A DNA stretch of 64,000 nucleotides from Nemesobacter sp965263275 (GTDB lineage Bacteria; Desulfobacterota_D; UBA1144; Nemesobacterales; Nemesobacteraceae), in assembly GCA_965263275.1 (NCBI GenBank), contig OZ253668.1, forward strand, positions 248,001 through 312,000. Reading direction: 5' to 3'. The position numbers and the translations under genes were made by a program. Below the pieces are notes generated by a model. The model saw nothing but the letters and a program-made list of their open reading frames with translations. It did no database searches and was not told where the DNA came from. Positions 47,919 to 56,064 of this stretch are shown piece after piece. The first letter of the stretch is position 1, and every line of letters begins with the position of its first letter.

Positions 47919-49052
47919 TTATTCTTGTACCTGTGATTTTAACTTTGAAGCAGCTTTTTTAAGTGGCTGTTTTAGAGCTTTTTCAAGTGAAGACATATTC
48001 GAAACAAGCCATTTAATCATCTCCGGCCAGTTATCCCTGTTGTTACCTTCAAATGGCCTGCTTAGCTGGATTCTCGATGATTTTTTACCTTCTAACGGAA
48101 GCCACTCAAGCTCTTTACCAAATTTGCTCTCAATTTCATTTTGCTGGCTTTTAAGCTCGTTAAAAAGAAACTTGTTTTCTTTAGCGTTACTACGAAACAG
48201 CCAAAGTTCTACCCGCACCTCTTTTTGGCCAAACATAAGAGTTAATGTACAACCAGATACACCTGAGCCGGCGCTCAACCAATGATCTTTACTCGCGCTG
48301 ATGTTGTTATACCGGGTACATTCAGAGTTTCTGAATTCCTTGAGCGCCTCCTCCCAAAAAGCCAGTCTTAGAGCATCTCGATCTTTAAGCACAGCTTCTG
48401 TAGATTTCTCTTCATCTTCTTTGACCTTCATGCTGATCATCAGCTCTTTGGCTTCAGGCGTAGGGATGATCTGATCTACACCAAGCAATAACTGCTTACC
48501 AAGAGCATATAGTGTCACTTTAAAGCATTGCACGGAAACCCCTTGCCCAAGCAACCACAACGCGGTGCTTGTTACTTCCTTACGAAAATTAGCCGCCACA
48601 AGCATCAGCCGCTGGCTGTTGCCTGTATTTATCTTCACTTCATCAATTTCAGGTGTTTCTAAGAACTCACAGATCAAGTCATTGGCATTGGCACCTTTTT
48701 GATAGTGATCCAGGTATTTCTGAAAAATTTCAACAATCTGAAGTTTGGTTAAGCTGGCGCAATACGATGCATATTTAAGCGCCTGCCAAACCACGTCCCT
48801 GCCACTGTCATCCAGCTTGTTTTCGATGACGACCAAATTTCCGTCTTTATCTAAAGCCAATAGATCTAACCTTTCGCGGGTCTCGCCAAAACCATCAAAC
48901 TCTTTTTGTATTATTAAAAGCTCCTCACCCAACGCGTCAGGATAATGAACCAACCACTCCTGAAGATTTTCCTTCTCCTTGAAGGCAAGTTCGCCGAAAC
49001 TCTTAACTTGCAAAGGAAGAATTCGATTTGAATTAACGTCAATTTGAAACAT
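47919..49052 (-). CDS. DUF4268 protein with N-terminal PD-(D/E)XK nuclease-like domain
   Basis: A 377-residue protein with two parts. The first 200 residues resemble NucS/RecB-type PD-(D/E)XK nucleases: RLDLLALDKDGNLVVIENKLD gives Asp63, Glu77 and Lys79 in the right spacing, preceded by a hydrophobic wall. From about 225 to the end is a DUF4268-type domain with conserved SAGSGVSGCTLTLMFG and RVELWLF patterns. Proteins of this family occur in defence islands and near mobile elements, and their role is unknown. Start ATG at 49052, three bases after the stop of a short remnant frame. It faces fumC and lies next to the IS256 element, consistent with an acquired region. Confidence 0.8.
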   Translation of the reverse strand: MFQIDVNSNRILPLQVKSFGELAFKEKENLQEWLVHYPDALGEELLIIQKEFDGFGETRERLDLLALDKDGNLVVIENKLDDSGRDVVWQALKYASYCASLTKLQIVEIFQKYLDHYQKGANANDLICEFLETPEIDEVKINTGNSQRLMLVAANFRKEVTSTALWLLGQGVSVQCFKVTLYALGKQLLLGVDQIIPTPEAKELMISMKVKEDEEKSTEAVLKDRDALRLAFWEEALKEFRNSECTRYNNISASKDHWLSAGSGVSGCTLTLMFGQKEVRVELWLFRSNAKENKFLFNELKSQQNEIESKFGKELEWLPLEGKKSSRIQLSRPFEGNNRDNWPEMIKWLVSNMSSLEKALKQPLKKAASKLKSQVQE

Positions 49053-49055
49053 GCC

Positions 49056-49199
49056 TTACCTGATTATTCTGCGTATAAATCCACTTGTTCCAAGACAATC
49101 AACGAGCGGCACCAAACCTAGTGAGACTTCTGCTTTTTTTAAGCTCTTAACCTGCTCAAAGGCCTTTCTATATGCTACCCGACCACTATCCACATTTGG
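49056..49199 (-). pseudogene. C-terminal remnant of an unidentified gene upstream of the DUF4268 gene
   Basis: A 47-codon frame with no start codon upstream ends at TAA 49056-49058, three bases before the DUF4268 ATG. It looks like a genuine protein C-terminus (VDSGRVAYRKAFEQVKSLKK, then PLVDCLGTSGFIRRIIR). The frame is closed upstream by TGA at 49200-49202, so the rest of the gene is missing. The tight spacing suggests it was once the operon partner of the DUF4268 gene. Confidence 0.35.
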
Positions 49200-49346
49200 T
49201 CAATTGCTTTGAAAATGAGGTTGGACAACAATTCAAGTCTTAGAGACAATTACCTCTTCACTCTATCCTAAATTCTGCGAGGTGACTCATGCGCTTTGAT
49301 AGTGCTCGGAATCTTTCGCAAATTTAAGTTTTCGGCGTTTCTTCAG

Positions 49347-49384
49347 TTTCAGAATCAAAGACTCATGAGTCTTTGATTCTGAAA
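49347..49384. repeat. 38-bp perfect palindrome inside the IS, next to the transposase stop
   Basis: A perfect inverted repeat of 38 bases with no spacer, centred at 49365/49366 (CTCATGAG), 14 bases past the transposase stop codon (49398-49400). It would form a strong hairpin or cruciform and could end transcription in both directions, a feature often useful to insertion sequences to block readthrough. Only a weak T-run follows. Confidence 0.9.
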
Positions 49385-49397
49385 ATCCGGTTGTCAA

Positions 49398-50609
49398 TTA
49401 CCCTACCTCAACTTCCTCCTTTCTGTCCATTTCTCTCAGTAAGTCCATATCAAGATATCTTCTGCTCCCCCACTTAGTCCCCGATATATGCCTTAGCCTG
49501 GCCGCACACAACATCAACGCACTCTGCCCATCAGGAAAAGCTCCCACTACACGGGACCTCCTCCTTATCTCCCTGATTATCCTCTCCATCGGATTGTTAG
49601 TCCGGATCCTCCGCCAGTGTGACGACGGAAACCCGTAGTACGTAAGCGTCTCCTCCACACACCTCTCTACCCACCTCGCCGCGGAACCCAACCTCATCTC
49701 TTTCAGCTTCTTTATAACTTCCTTTGCTTTTGCCCTCGCAGCTTCCTTGTTCTCAGAAGCGTGGATAGCCTTCAGCATCAAACTCACCTCCTCCATCTTC
49801 CCCCGAGGCACGTAACTGAACACGTTCCTATAGAAATGAACAACGCAGCGCTGCCACAGAGCTTCCGGATAAAAATCTCCCAAACTCTCCACCAAACCCA
49901 GACACGCGTCGCTTATGAACATCTGTACCCCACCAAGCCCCCGGGACTTGAGATGACGCAAAAACCCTCCCCACCCAGCCTTGTCTTCTTTAGCCCCTTC
50001 CACCACCCCCAGAACGCGACGATGGCCGTCTGTCCCCACCCCTATGGCTATTAATACCGACACGTTGCCCACTTCTCCTCCCCATCTGCGCTTAAGACTC
50101 ACCCCGTCAAGATATACATACGGAAACTCTCCTTCTATCGGCCTGCTCCGCCACTTCTCTATGTGCTCGTACACACTTTGGTTAAGCTTCGATACGGTAG
50201 CCGAACTCACCCGCGTGTCCCACAGCGCCTCGGTGATATCCGCCACCCGACGCGTCGACACTCCCGCAAGATACATCTCCACCAAAGCTTCCTCTATTGA
50301 TGACTCCCGTCTTCTGTAACGCTCTATAATGGCCGTCTGAAACGTCTGCTCCCGAAGCTTGGGTATGCTCAACGTCACTTCCCCTGCCTTGGTATGGAGC
50401 TTCCTTGTGTAGCTCCCGGAACGATAATCCTGGCGATCGGCGCTTCGTTCGTATCGAGCCGCCCCGACCATCTCGTCCGCTTCCGCGTCGAGAACCTGGT
50501 TCAGAACTTCCTGTACTGTATCCGTGACAAGGGAGCTTAGGTGTTGCTGCAACTCCTTCTCGTTTATCTGAATTACCTTTTTAGGGCCCTTCGCTGTATA
50601 ATTACTCAT
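49398..50609 (-). CDS. IS256-family transposase
   Basis: A 403-residue mutator-type DDE transposase that moves its IS by cut-and-paste or circle formation. The N-terminal helix-turn-helix region, LSIPKLREQTF and the acidic motif FPYVYLDGVSLK (first Asp near 168), MFISDACLGL (second Asp near 234) and a Glu near 344 in TNNPMERIIREIRRRSRVVG form the DDE core. GVSTRRVADI and LRHLKSRGLGGV are typical of the family. Start ATG at 50609 has AGGAGGAAA upstream. The gene is intact, so the element could be active. Confidence 0.95.
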   Translation of the reverse strand: MSNYTAKGPKKVIQINEKELQQHLSSLVTDTVQEVLNQVLDAEADEMVGAARYERSADRQDYRSGSYTRKLHTKAGEVTLSIPKLREQTFQTAIIERYRRRESSIEEALVEMYLAGVSTRRVADITEALWDTRVSSATVSKLNQSVYEHIEKWRSRPIEGEFPYVYLDGVSLKRRWGGEVGNVSVLIAIGVGTDGHRRVLGVVEGAKEDKAGWGGFLRHLKSRGLGGVQMFISDACLGLVESLGDFYPEALWQRCVVHFYRNVFSYVPRGKMEEVSLMLKAIHASENKEAARAKAKEVIKKLKEMRLGSAARWVERCVEETLTYYGFPSSHWRRIRTNNPMERIIREIRRRSRVVGAFPDGQSALMLCAARLRHISGTKWGSRRYLDMDLLREMDRKEEVEVG

Positions 50610-50725
50610 GGCGGTGTTTCCTCCTGTTAAATAGATTTAGAACACTATTTATCTAACCAGATTTACTAGGAAATGCCGCCTTCCTTTTTTAATTTGCGAA
50701 AGATTTAGGACGTTATCTGCGCTTT

Positions 50726-51523
50726 TTGTTAGCTATATGCATTTCGATTATCGTCACAACTCTAACAATTCCAGCCAACAGTCAGGAAATTCACGCTGAT
50801 CTCTGTCTGTACGGTTGTCCAAGCGGTTCACCAGCAACCAACGATATCATCATACGGGACATCTATATTCTCAGTTCTAACGATAAGACTAAGTTTGCCG
50901 ACTGGGTTGCGTACCGCGTAACGAAAAGCACCATCAGCAAAACGCAAAAGCGAACATGGAAACCGGACCCTTGGCTTGCCGACGAAGAAACTCTGGAACC
51001 AAAAGATTACGATGGCGCTTCTGTTGCCCTGAAGACCGACCGTGGTCACCAAGCCCCGCTAGCCAGTTTCACCGCCACTCCCAACTGGGAAACCACTAAT
51101 TACCTTTCCAATATCACGCCACAGAAAAGCAATCTCAACCAAGGTCCATGGAAAAAGCTTGAGGACGCAGTCCGCACATTGGCCAAGAAGCCGGATACCA
51201 ATGCCGTCTATGTAATGACGGGGCCCCTGTACGAATGGGAGATGCCCATGATGCCGAAGGCCGATGAAAATCATAGAGTCCCCAGTGGCTACTGGAAAAT
51301 CATCTCCACGGAGAAAAACGGGGCCGTCAAAGTTGCGGCGTTTCTTTTTGATCAAGAAACCGAACGCAGAGCAAAATTCTGCGAAGAAAGATTTATAACC
51401 AACGTGCGCATGATCGAAAGCAAAACCGATCTGAGCTTCTTCCACGCTCTGCCAGAAACAAGACAGAAGAAGTTCGAGACCGGTTTGTCAGCTTTGCTCC
51501 CAGATCTTGGGTGTGCGGAATAA
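50726..51523 (+). CDS. DNA/RNA non-specific endonuclease (NUC1 type), 5' end disrupted by the IS
   Basis: A 265-residue nuclease of the NUC1/Serratia-nuclease superfamily. The active-site motif DRGH is at 105-108, and the metal-binding Asn lies in ITPQKSNLNQGPWKKLE near 128-144. Translation from the TTG at 50726 gives a hydrophobic start. The frame is open into the IS right end, and the codons just upstream (RYLRF) add a basic n-region, forming a better signal peptide RYLRF-LLAICISIIV..ANSQE. The left IS flank carries GAGGTG and ATGCGC at about 49279-49292, which looks like the missing ribosome site and start codon. So the gene was probably interrupted at its first codons and may be inactive, or uses the TTG. 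Confidence 0.8.
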   Translation: MLAICISIIVTTLTIPANSQEIHADLCLYGCPSGSPATNDIIIRDIYILSSNDKTKFADWVAYRVTKSTISKTQKRTWKPDPWLADEETLEPKDYDGASVALKTDRGHQAPLASFTATPNWETTNYLSNITPQKSNLNQGPWKKLEDAVRTLAKKPDTNAVYVMTGPLYEWEMPMMPKADENHRVPSGYWKIISTEKNGAVKVAAFLFDQETERRAKFCEERFITNVRMIESKTDLSFFHALPETRQKKFETGLSALLPDLGCAE

Positions 51524-51608
51524 ACTTATTTTTGCTTGTTAAGAGGTTATAATCACCTCATCTAAAAACCCGTGGCTCGTTAAGGGATGGTTTCTTCGGA
51601 CTGAGCGA

Positions 51609-52067
51609 ATGAGAAGTTTTCTTTTAGTTTTTCTGCTTTTTTTGGCGGTTCCGGTTTTTTCTTACGGAAAGGAAGAGGTTTACAAAACCTATACCGATAT
51701 CGGAGAACTTGAACCGCCGACCGCAACCATCTCGCAGGTTCTTTCCTCACGGGATGAGTTTGACAGAAAGATATTCACCCTTGAGGGGCAGGTGGGTGAA
51801 CTTCGGCTCATGAGGATGGCAAACGGGAGGAAGTTCACCATGTTTTGGCTCTTCGAGGATGATCCGGAGAAAAGAATAAACATTTATGCCAGAGGACTTG
51901 TGGAAGGTATTGAGAACGGGAGCAGAATAAGAATCTGGGGCCGCTACAGCAAGCATAAAAGGCATTTTCTTTCCAAGCGCAAGAACATCATGAAGGCGAA
52001 GAAAATCCAGATTGAGGGGATTTTGCAGTCGGGACAGAGTAGAACTGAAGAGAGAAATTCTTCTTAA
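51609..52067 (+). CDS. Secreted small protein, OB-fold-like, function unknown
   Basis: A 152-residue protein with an N-terminal signal peptide (MRSFLLVFLLFLAVPVFSYG, cleavage near 18-20) and a mature domain whose pattern (FTLEGQVGELRLMRMANGR, FWLFEDDPEKRINIYARGL, IRIWGRYSKHKRHF) looks like an OB-fold, as in periplasmic tRNA_anti-like or BOF-type proteins. The C-terminus is basic. No family is recognised with certainty. Start ATG at 51609, with a TATAAT at 51548-51553 upstream and an A/G-rich ribosome site. It lies between the nuclease and the toxin-antitoxin pair. Confidence 0.7.
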   Translation: MRSFLLVFLLFLAVPVFSYGKEEVYKTYTDIGELEPPTATISQVLSSRDEFDRKIFTLEGQVGELRLMRMANGRKFTMFWLFEDDPEKRINIYARGLVEGIENGSRIRIWGRYSKHKRHFLSKRKNIMKAKKIQIEGILQSGQSRTEERNSS

Positions 52068-52088
52068 AAAATATTTAGATGTGTACCT

Positions 52089-52111
52089 AGATATATATTT
52101 AATTGATATCT
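52089..52111 (+). promoter_or_regulatory. Inverted repeat upstream of phd, possible operator
   Basis: AGATAT (52089-52094) and ATATCT (52106-52111) form an inverted repeat 45 bases before the antitoxin start. Phd-Doc operons are autorepressed through such palindromes, so this is a plausible Phd-Doc operator, but the repeat is short and A/T-rich. Confidence 0.3.
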
Positions 52112-52155
52112 CAGGCGGAGTTCTGTATACTTGAAGCAGAAAACAGGAGGCAGTT

Positions 52156-52404
52156 ATGGAAAACTTGTTAACTAATAAAACCGCTTCATTAACCGAATTC
52201 CGTGATCCCAAGAATGTGATCAAGAAAGCCGGCGGCAAGCCCGTTGCCATCTTGAACCGGAATAAGCTTGAAGGTTATTTTGTACCAGCATCCGCTGTGC
52301 ATAAAATCAGTTTTGAGCTTGCTGATTCCGACGAGGTTGATGCTGCTATTGCAAAGAGCATATCTAAGAATCAGCCAATTTTGGATTATCTGAAAGATAA
52401 GTAG
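52156..52404 (+). CDS. phd: Phd/StbD-type antitoxin
   Basis: An 82-residue antitoxin with the Phd/YefM-like DNA-binding N-terminus (TKTASLTEFRDPKN-like) and the pattern GGKPVAILNRNKLEGYFVPASAV. The C-terminal third, acidic and helical, would bind the toxin. The next gene, a Doc toxin, begins two bases later. Start ATG at 52156 with AGGAGG upstream. Such antitoxins both neutralise the toxin and repress the operon. Confidence 0.88.
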   Translation: MENLLTNKTASLTEFRDPKNVIKKAGGKPVAILNRNKLEGYFVPASAVHKISFELADSDEVDAAIAKSISKNQPILDYLKDK

Positions 52405-52406
52405 AA

Positions 52407-52778
52407 ATGAACTATTTATCACCCGAGAAGGTGGTTGCCATCCACGAGCAGATTGTCGGACCCAGTGAGCTTGAGGGGATGGCACTGAACAAGTCCATTG
52501 AGTTAGTTTTGGCACGAGTCGACAACCGCGTTGCCTACGGGTTGATTGAGGATGTGTTTGAACTTGCTGCTTCCTATGCGTGTTATATAGCTGTTGGCCA
52601 TGCGTTTAATGACGGGAACAAACGGACAGCCTTTACGGCAATGGATACTTGCTTGAGGATTAACGGCATAGAACTAGACTTTGACACGGTAGAAGCAAGT
52701 GAGATGATCATTAAGGCTACCCAAGGCATTGTTGATGAAAAAGAACTAGCGGAGTGGCTGAGAATCTTGGCTCAATAA
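52407..52778 (+). CDS. doc: Doc-type toxin (Fic fold)
   Basis: A 123-residue Doc protein. The Fic signature HAFNDGNKR at 65-73 holds the catalytic His65 and the phosphate-binding glycines; the N-terminal IHEQIVGPSELEGMALNKSIEL and the C-terminal helices fit. By analogy with phage P1 Doc it would phosphorylate elongation factor Tu and stop translation. It is the second gene of the phd-doc pair, an addiction or phage-defence module. Confidence 0.92.
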   Translation: MNYLSPEKVVAIHEQIVGPSELEGMALNKSIELVLARVDNRVAYGLIEDVFELAASYACYIAVGHAFNDGNKRTAFTAMDTCLRINGIELDFDTVEASEMIIKATQGIVDEKELAEWLRILAQ

Positions 52779-52804
52779 AAATTTGTGAATTCAGGATGCT
52801 TGAA

Positions 52805-53008
52805 ATGACTGCAAATATTGAGAATGGAGAAGTCGGCACGCTGTTTGAAGACTTCCTTAAAGAACAAGGAACCTACGAGGAAACGACCGAGTGGGCGGCG
52901 AGGCGCGTTCAGGTTTTCCAGATTGTTCAATTGATGAAAGAATATTTAAAACTTAATCAATCTTCTCACAGTTCAGATATAATTTATCCGACAGGTTCTG
53001 CTGCTTGA
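52805..53008 (+). pseudogene. Truncated XRE/HTH-antitoxin-like remnant
   Basis: A short frame after doc. From the ATG at 52805 (with AGGA upstream) it gives 67 codons; from 52754 it would overlap doc by 25 bases. Its N-terminal half, LFEDFLKEQGTYEETTEWAA followed by RRVQVFQIVQLMKEYL, matches the start of small XRE-family antitoxin-like proteins. The helix-turn-helix that should follow is missing, replaced by unrelated residues. It looks like the left part of a second antitoxin gene whose end was lost. Confidence 0.55.
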
Positions 53009-53062
53009 GGGTTTTCAGCCGCAAAAGCGACCTCTCTTAAGATTCCGGCGTTTCTCTGCTAG

Positions 53063-56062
53063 ATGAAAGTCATTTATCACCCCAAAGAATCCACTTTCAA
53101 ACATCTTTTCAAAAAACACGGGCTTAACCCGAGCGATGAGACGTCCCTTTTTCTTCTTCCCGGTGTCTCGGTTGTGCAGGAAATAGAAGATCATTACTGC
53201 ACCGAAGGGGTATGGGGAAAGAACCTGCTCACGTTCAATGAGCTGTCGGATTTTATAAACGAAGCATCCCCGAACCTAAAAAAGAAAAGGATATCTAGAA
53301 CTCAGGTTCTATCCGTAACCAGAAAAGCAGCGGAGTCGATCTCGGAGAAACTTGAGGTTTTCGGAGAATTCTCGCAGAACCGGGATTTCCTAAATGCCGT
53401 CGCTTCCATTATCTCAAAACTGAAGCAAAGCAAAGTCTCCGCGAGGGAAGTTGTCGGGTCTGCTAAAAGAATCGGGGCGCAGGGCTTTCGGAAAAAACTC
53501 TCGGATATAGGGCTTGTTTACGAAAAATACGAAACACTCATCGCTGAGAGAGGATTTCTTGATGACGCGGACTCTGTCCGTGTCGTGTCAGAAGAACTGG
53601 ACGGGGAAGGGCTTGCCCGGTTTTTTCCGTCAGCGGAAAGACTCGTAATTTTCGGTTTCTCCGATTTTACCCTTTGCGAACTTGACGTGATAAAGAGTTT
53701 TTCCTCGAAGATTCCCGAGGCTCTCTTTTTCCTAAGCGATTTCGGTGATCTGGGTGAGTACAGAGAATGCTTTCTAGGCAGGCTTAGCGAAGCTTCTATA
53801 GCCTATGAAGAGGATTTTACGATGACAGAGGAAGTCCCAGCTGCTGAAACGCAAAGGGAGTTCGGGGAACTTCGCGACGCTCACGACGAAATTGAGTACG
53901 TATCAAGGACGATTAAAAAGCTCATTGTGGATGAAGGGCAGAAAGCCTCTGATTTTAAGGTTCTTGTAAGGTCCGCGCAGAAACGCGGCAGCTCCATAGC
54001 CAACATATTCGAGAAAAACGGAGTTGCGGTTGACCTTAGAAATTCCGGAACCCTGGGGGGGAGCGTGTATGGACGTCTTGCGGGTGATATTCTTCGCCTG
54101 AAGTCAGGCAATTTTCACAGAAACGACCTGACCAGCCTCCTCTGTAACCCGATTTTTGTTCTCTACCTGCGGGAGTCTGACAGCTCGCGACGCTGTGTGA
54201 ATCTTCTAAAGGAGATCTCTTCTGTAGACAAGAAATATAGAACCGTAAGCGGCATCTCAGGATGGAAGAGGATATTAGAACACCTAGTGGAGCGGGACGG
54301 TGAGTTGGCTTCGGTTGCCCGCGATATAGGCTTGGCACTTGATTCGGTGTCCTCAAAGTTCGGCAGGAAAAGTTTTGCCGCTATGACTTCTGATCTCAGG
54401 AAGATTTTTTCAGAACTTAGGGTTTCTGAGAGTTCGGCACTGCTTATAGAAAGAAATAAAACCACCAGAGAGTGTTTTGATGAGTTCTTTTCTTTTCTAA
54501 GGGAGATTTCCTTTTCTTACGGTGAATTCGATTTCCGGGTTTCAGACCCCGGAGAGTATCTCTTTCTCCTGGATGAGTTTATGGGGGAGAGGACAATTCC
54601 TTATAAAACTCCCTGTGATGCCGATTCAGAAAGGGTGGGCGTTATTGATTTCTCCGCGGCTCGCGGCATAAACCCCAAGTTTCTTTTCCTTATAGGTCTC
54701 TCGGATACTTCCTTCCCCTCTCTCCCCGCGGCGGACCCCGTGCTAAAGCCTAGGGAAAAGGCGCAAGTAAACCGGGCGCTTAAAAAGAGGGTGTTTGACG
54801 AGGAAGGTCTTCATTACGAGAAGGAAAAACATCTTTTCTCTATCCTTAGCGCGGTGGCTTCTGAGAAGGTATTTTTATCCTGCTTCCGCTACGATCAGAG
54901 ATCAAAGGAGGTAACCCGCTCCGATTTTCTTGAGGAGCCGGGGAGTTCTCCCGCAACGCGGCGCCCTGAAAGCCTTTCGAAACCGGGAGAGGTCTTTTCA
55001 AAGGAAGATGCTCTGTTCCACTGCTTTTCACCCTCGGGAATCGGGGATGGCGACCCGAAAATCATTAAAATTTTAAGGAAGCAGTACGGTTCAGATATCG
55101 TCGGTTATCTCTCCGGCGGGATTTCTGCGGAGAGAAAAAGATTAGAGCTTGATGGGGCTTATACGGATTTTGAAGGGGTTCTTCGCAATTCTCCACCGCA
55201 CTCAGATGCCTTCTCCCCCACTAAGCTTGAAACTTACGGGACATGCCCCTTTATGTATTTCTCGAAGGAAATACTGAAGCTGGGCATGGTCGGGGACCCC
55301 GAAGAACAAAGGGCCTCGCAGCTTGACCTGGGCTCACTTGCTCACAACATCCTGAAAGAGTTTATGGAAACCGTTTTCGCCGAAGGCGCCGGTTGGCCGC
55401 AAGCGAGTCAAGTTATCGATGTTTACCGAGAACTCAGGAAGAAGTACGAAACAAAGCCCGGGGTTTTCTCCCATCTCTCAAAGAACGTGGCGGAGATGGA
55501 GAAAAAAAGGTTTTTTGAGTGCGTTCTGCCGAATTTCATCTCAGATGAGATTCAAAGAATCGGAAAGGATGAATTTATCCCCCGGTTTTTTGAAAAGGAA
55601 GTGAAGTTTCGTATCAGAAATGCCGAAATCAGGGGAAAGATAGACAGAGTCGACCTCCATAGAGACGATGAGAAAAAGACCGGGGTCATTGACTACAAAA
55701 TCGGAAGCTTAAGCAGCAAGAAATATTTTGATTTTGAAAATCTGCAACTCCCTCTTTACCTAAAAGCACTTCTTGAGGAAGGGGTTGTTCCCTCAAGGGG
55801 ATCTTACCTTTCAATCGGCAGGCCTGGGGATAGCGTTTCGTCCAAACATCCTTTTCTGGAGGAAGCGGTTTCGCTTGCGGAGTACTACGTAGAGAACATA
55901 AAAAAAGGGTTTTTCCCTCCCTACGTGGGGAAAAAAGAGGAAAATCAGGGAGAACATTACCTCCATATGTCCAAGGGTCGTCCCTGCTCTTACTGTGATT
56001 ACGCAGATCTTTGCAGGGTAAAAGACGGCGTGATCAGAAAAACAGGGTATTCACAAGGGTAA
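53063..56062 (+). CDS. addB: AddB-like helicase-nuclease subunit with iron-sulfur cluster
   Basis: A 999-residue subunit of the AddAB double-strand-break resection complex (the RecBCD equivalent). The N-terminal part is a degenerate superfamily 1 helicase fold. The C-terminus is a RecB-family nuclease with GKIDRVDLHRDDEKKTGVIDYKIG (about 857-880). Cys728 in YGTCPF, then Cys975, Cys978 and Cys984 in GRPCSYCDYADLC, match the four iron-sulfur ligands of AddB. The sequence is diverged, and overall identity to known AddB would need a search. Start ATG at 53063. The gene for its partner addA follows two bases after the stop. Confidence 0.85.
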   Translation: MKVIYHPKESTFKHLFKKHGLNPSDETSLFLLPGVSVVQEIEDHYCTEGVWGKNLLTFNELSDFINEASPNLKKKRISRTQVLSVTRKAAESISEKLEVFGEFSQNRDFLNAVASIISKLKQSKVSAREVVGSAKRIGAQGFRKKLSDIGLVYEKYETLIAERGFLDDADSVRVVSEELDGEGLARFFPSAERLVIFGFSDFTLCELDVIKSFSSKIPEALFFLSDFGDLGEYRECFLGRLSEASIAYEEDFTMTEEVPAAETQREFGELRDAHDEIEYVSRTIKKLIVDEGQKASDFKVLVRSAQKRGSSIANIFEKNGVAVDLRNSGTLGGSVYGRLAGDILRLKSGNFHRNDLTSLLCNPIFVLYLRESDSSRRCVNLLKEISSVDKKYRTVSGISGWKRILEHLVERDGELASVARDIGLALDSVSSKFGRKSFAAMTSDLRKIFSELRVSESSALLIERNKTTRECFDEFFSFLREISFSYGEFDFRVSDPGEYLFLLDEFMGERTIPYKTPCDADSERVGVIDFSAARGINPKFLFLIGLSDTSFPSLPAADPVLKPREKAQVNRALKKRVFDEEGLHYEKEKHLFSILSAVASEKVFLSCFRYDQRSKEVTRSDFLEEPGSSPATRRPESLSKPGEVFSKEDALFHCFSPSGIGDGDPKIIKILRKQYGSDIVGYLSGGISAERKRLELDGAYTDFEGVLRNSPPHSDAFSPTKLETYGTCPFMYFSKEILKLGMVGDPEEQRASQLDLGSLAHNILKEFMETVFAEGAGWPQASQVIDVYRELRKKYETKPGVFSHLSKNVAEMEKKRFFECVLPNFISDEIQRIGKDEFIPRFFEKEVKFRIRNAEIRGKIDRVDLHRDDEKKTGVIDYKIGSLSSKKYFDFENLQLPLYLKALLEEGVVPSRGSYLSIGRPGDSVSSKHPFLEEAVSLAEYYVENIKKGFFPPYVGKKEENQGEHYLHMSKGRPCSYCDYADLCRVKDGVIRKTGYSQG

Positions 56063-56064
56063 CC

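Larger units (their letters stand above)
49053..49397. other. Gene-free region between the DUF4268 gene and the transposase
   Basis: These 345 bases hold the gene remnant at 49056-49199, a short plus-strand site at about 49278-49306 with GAGGTG followed by ATG (see the NUC1 entry), the left end of the IS (49310), and the 38-base palindrome at 49347-49384. No other gene is seen. Confidence 0.5.
49310..50705 (-). mobile_element. IS256-family insertion sequence, complete
   Basis: An element of about 1.4 kb with one transposase gene. Terminal inverted repeats are visible: AATCTTTCGCAAATT at the left (49310-49324) and its exact reverse complement at the right (50691-50705), with partial matching inward. 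I could not see a target duplication: the eight bases before the left end (GTGCTCGG) and after the right end (TAGGACGT) differ, so the insertion may be old or the flanks rearranged. The element lies at the extreme 5' side of the NUC1-type gene. Confidence 0.85.

Noticed and set aside
49302..50713. Eight-base target duplication around the IS256 element
   Set aside because: The flanking octamers GTGCTCGG and TAGGACGT do not match.
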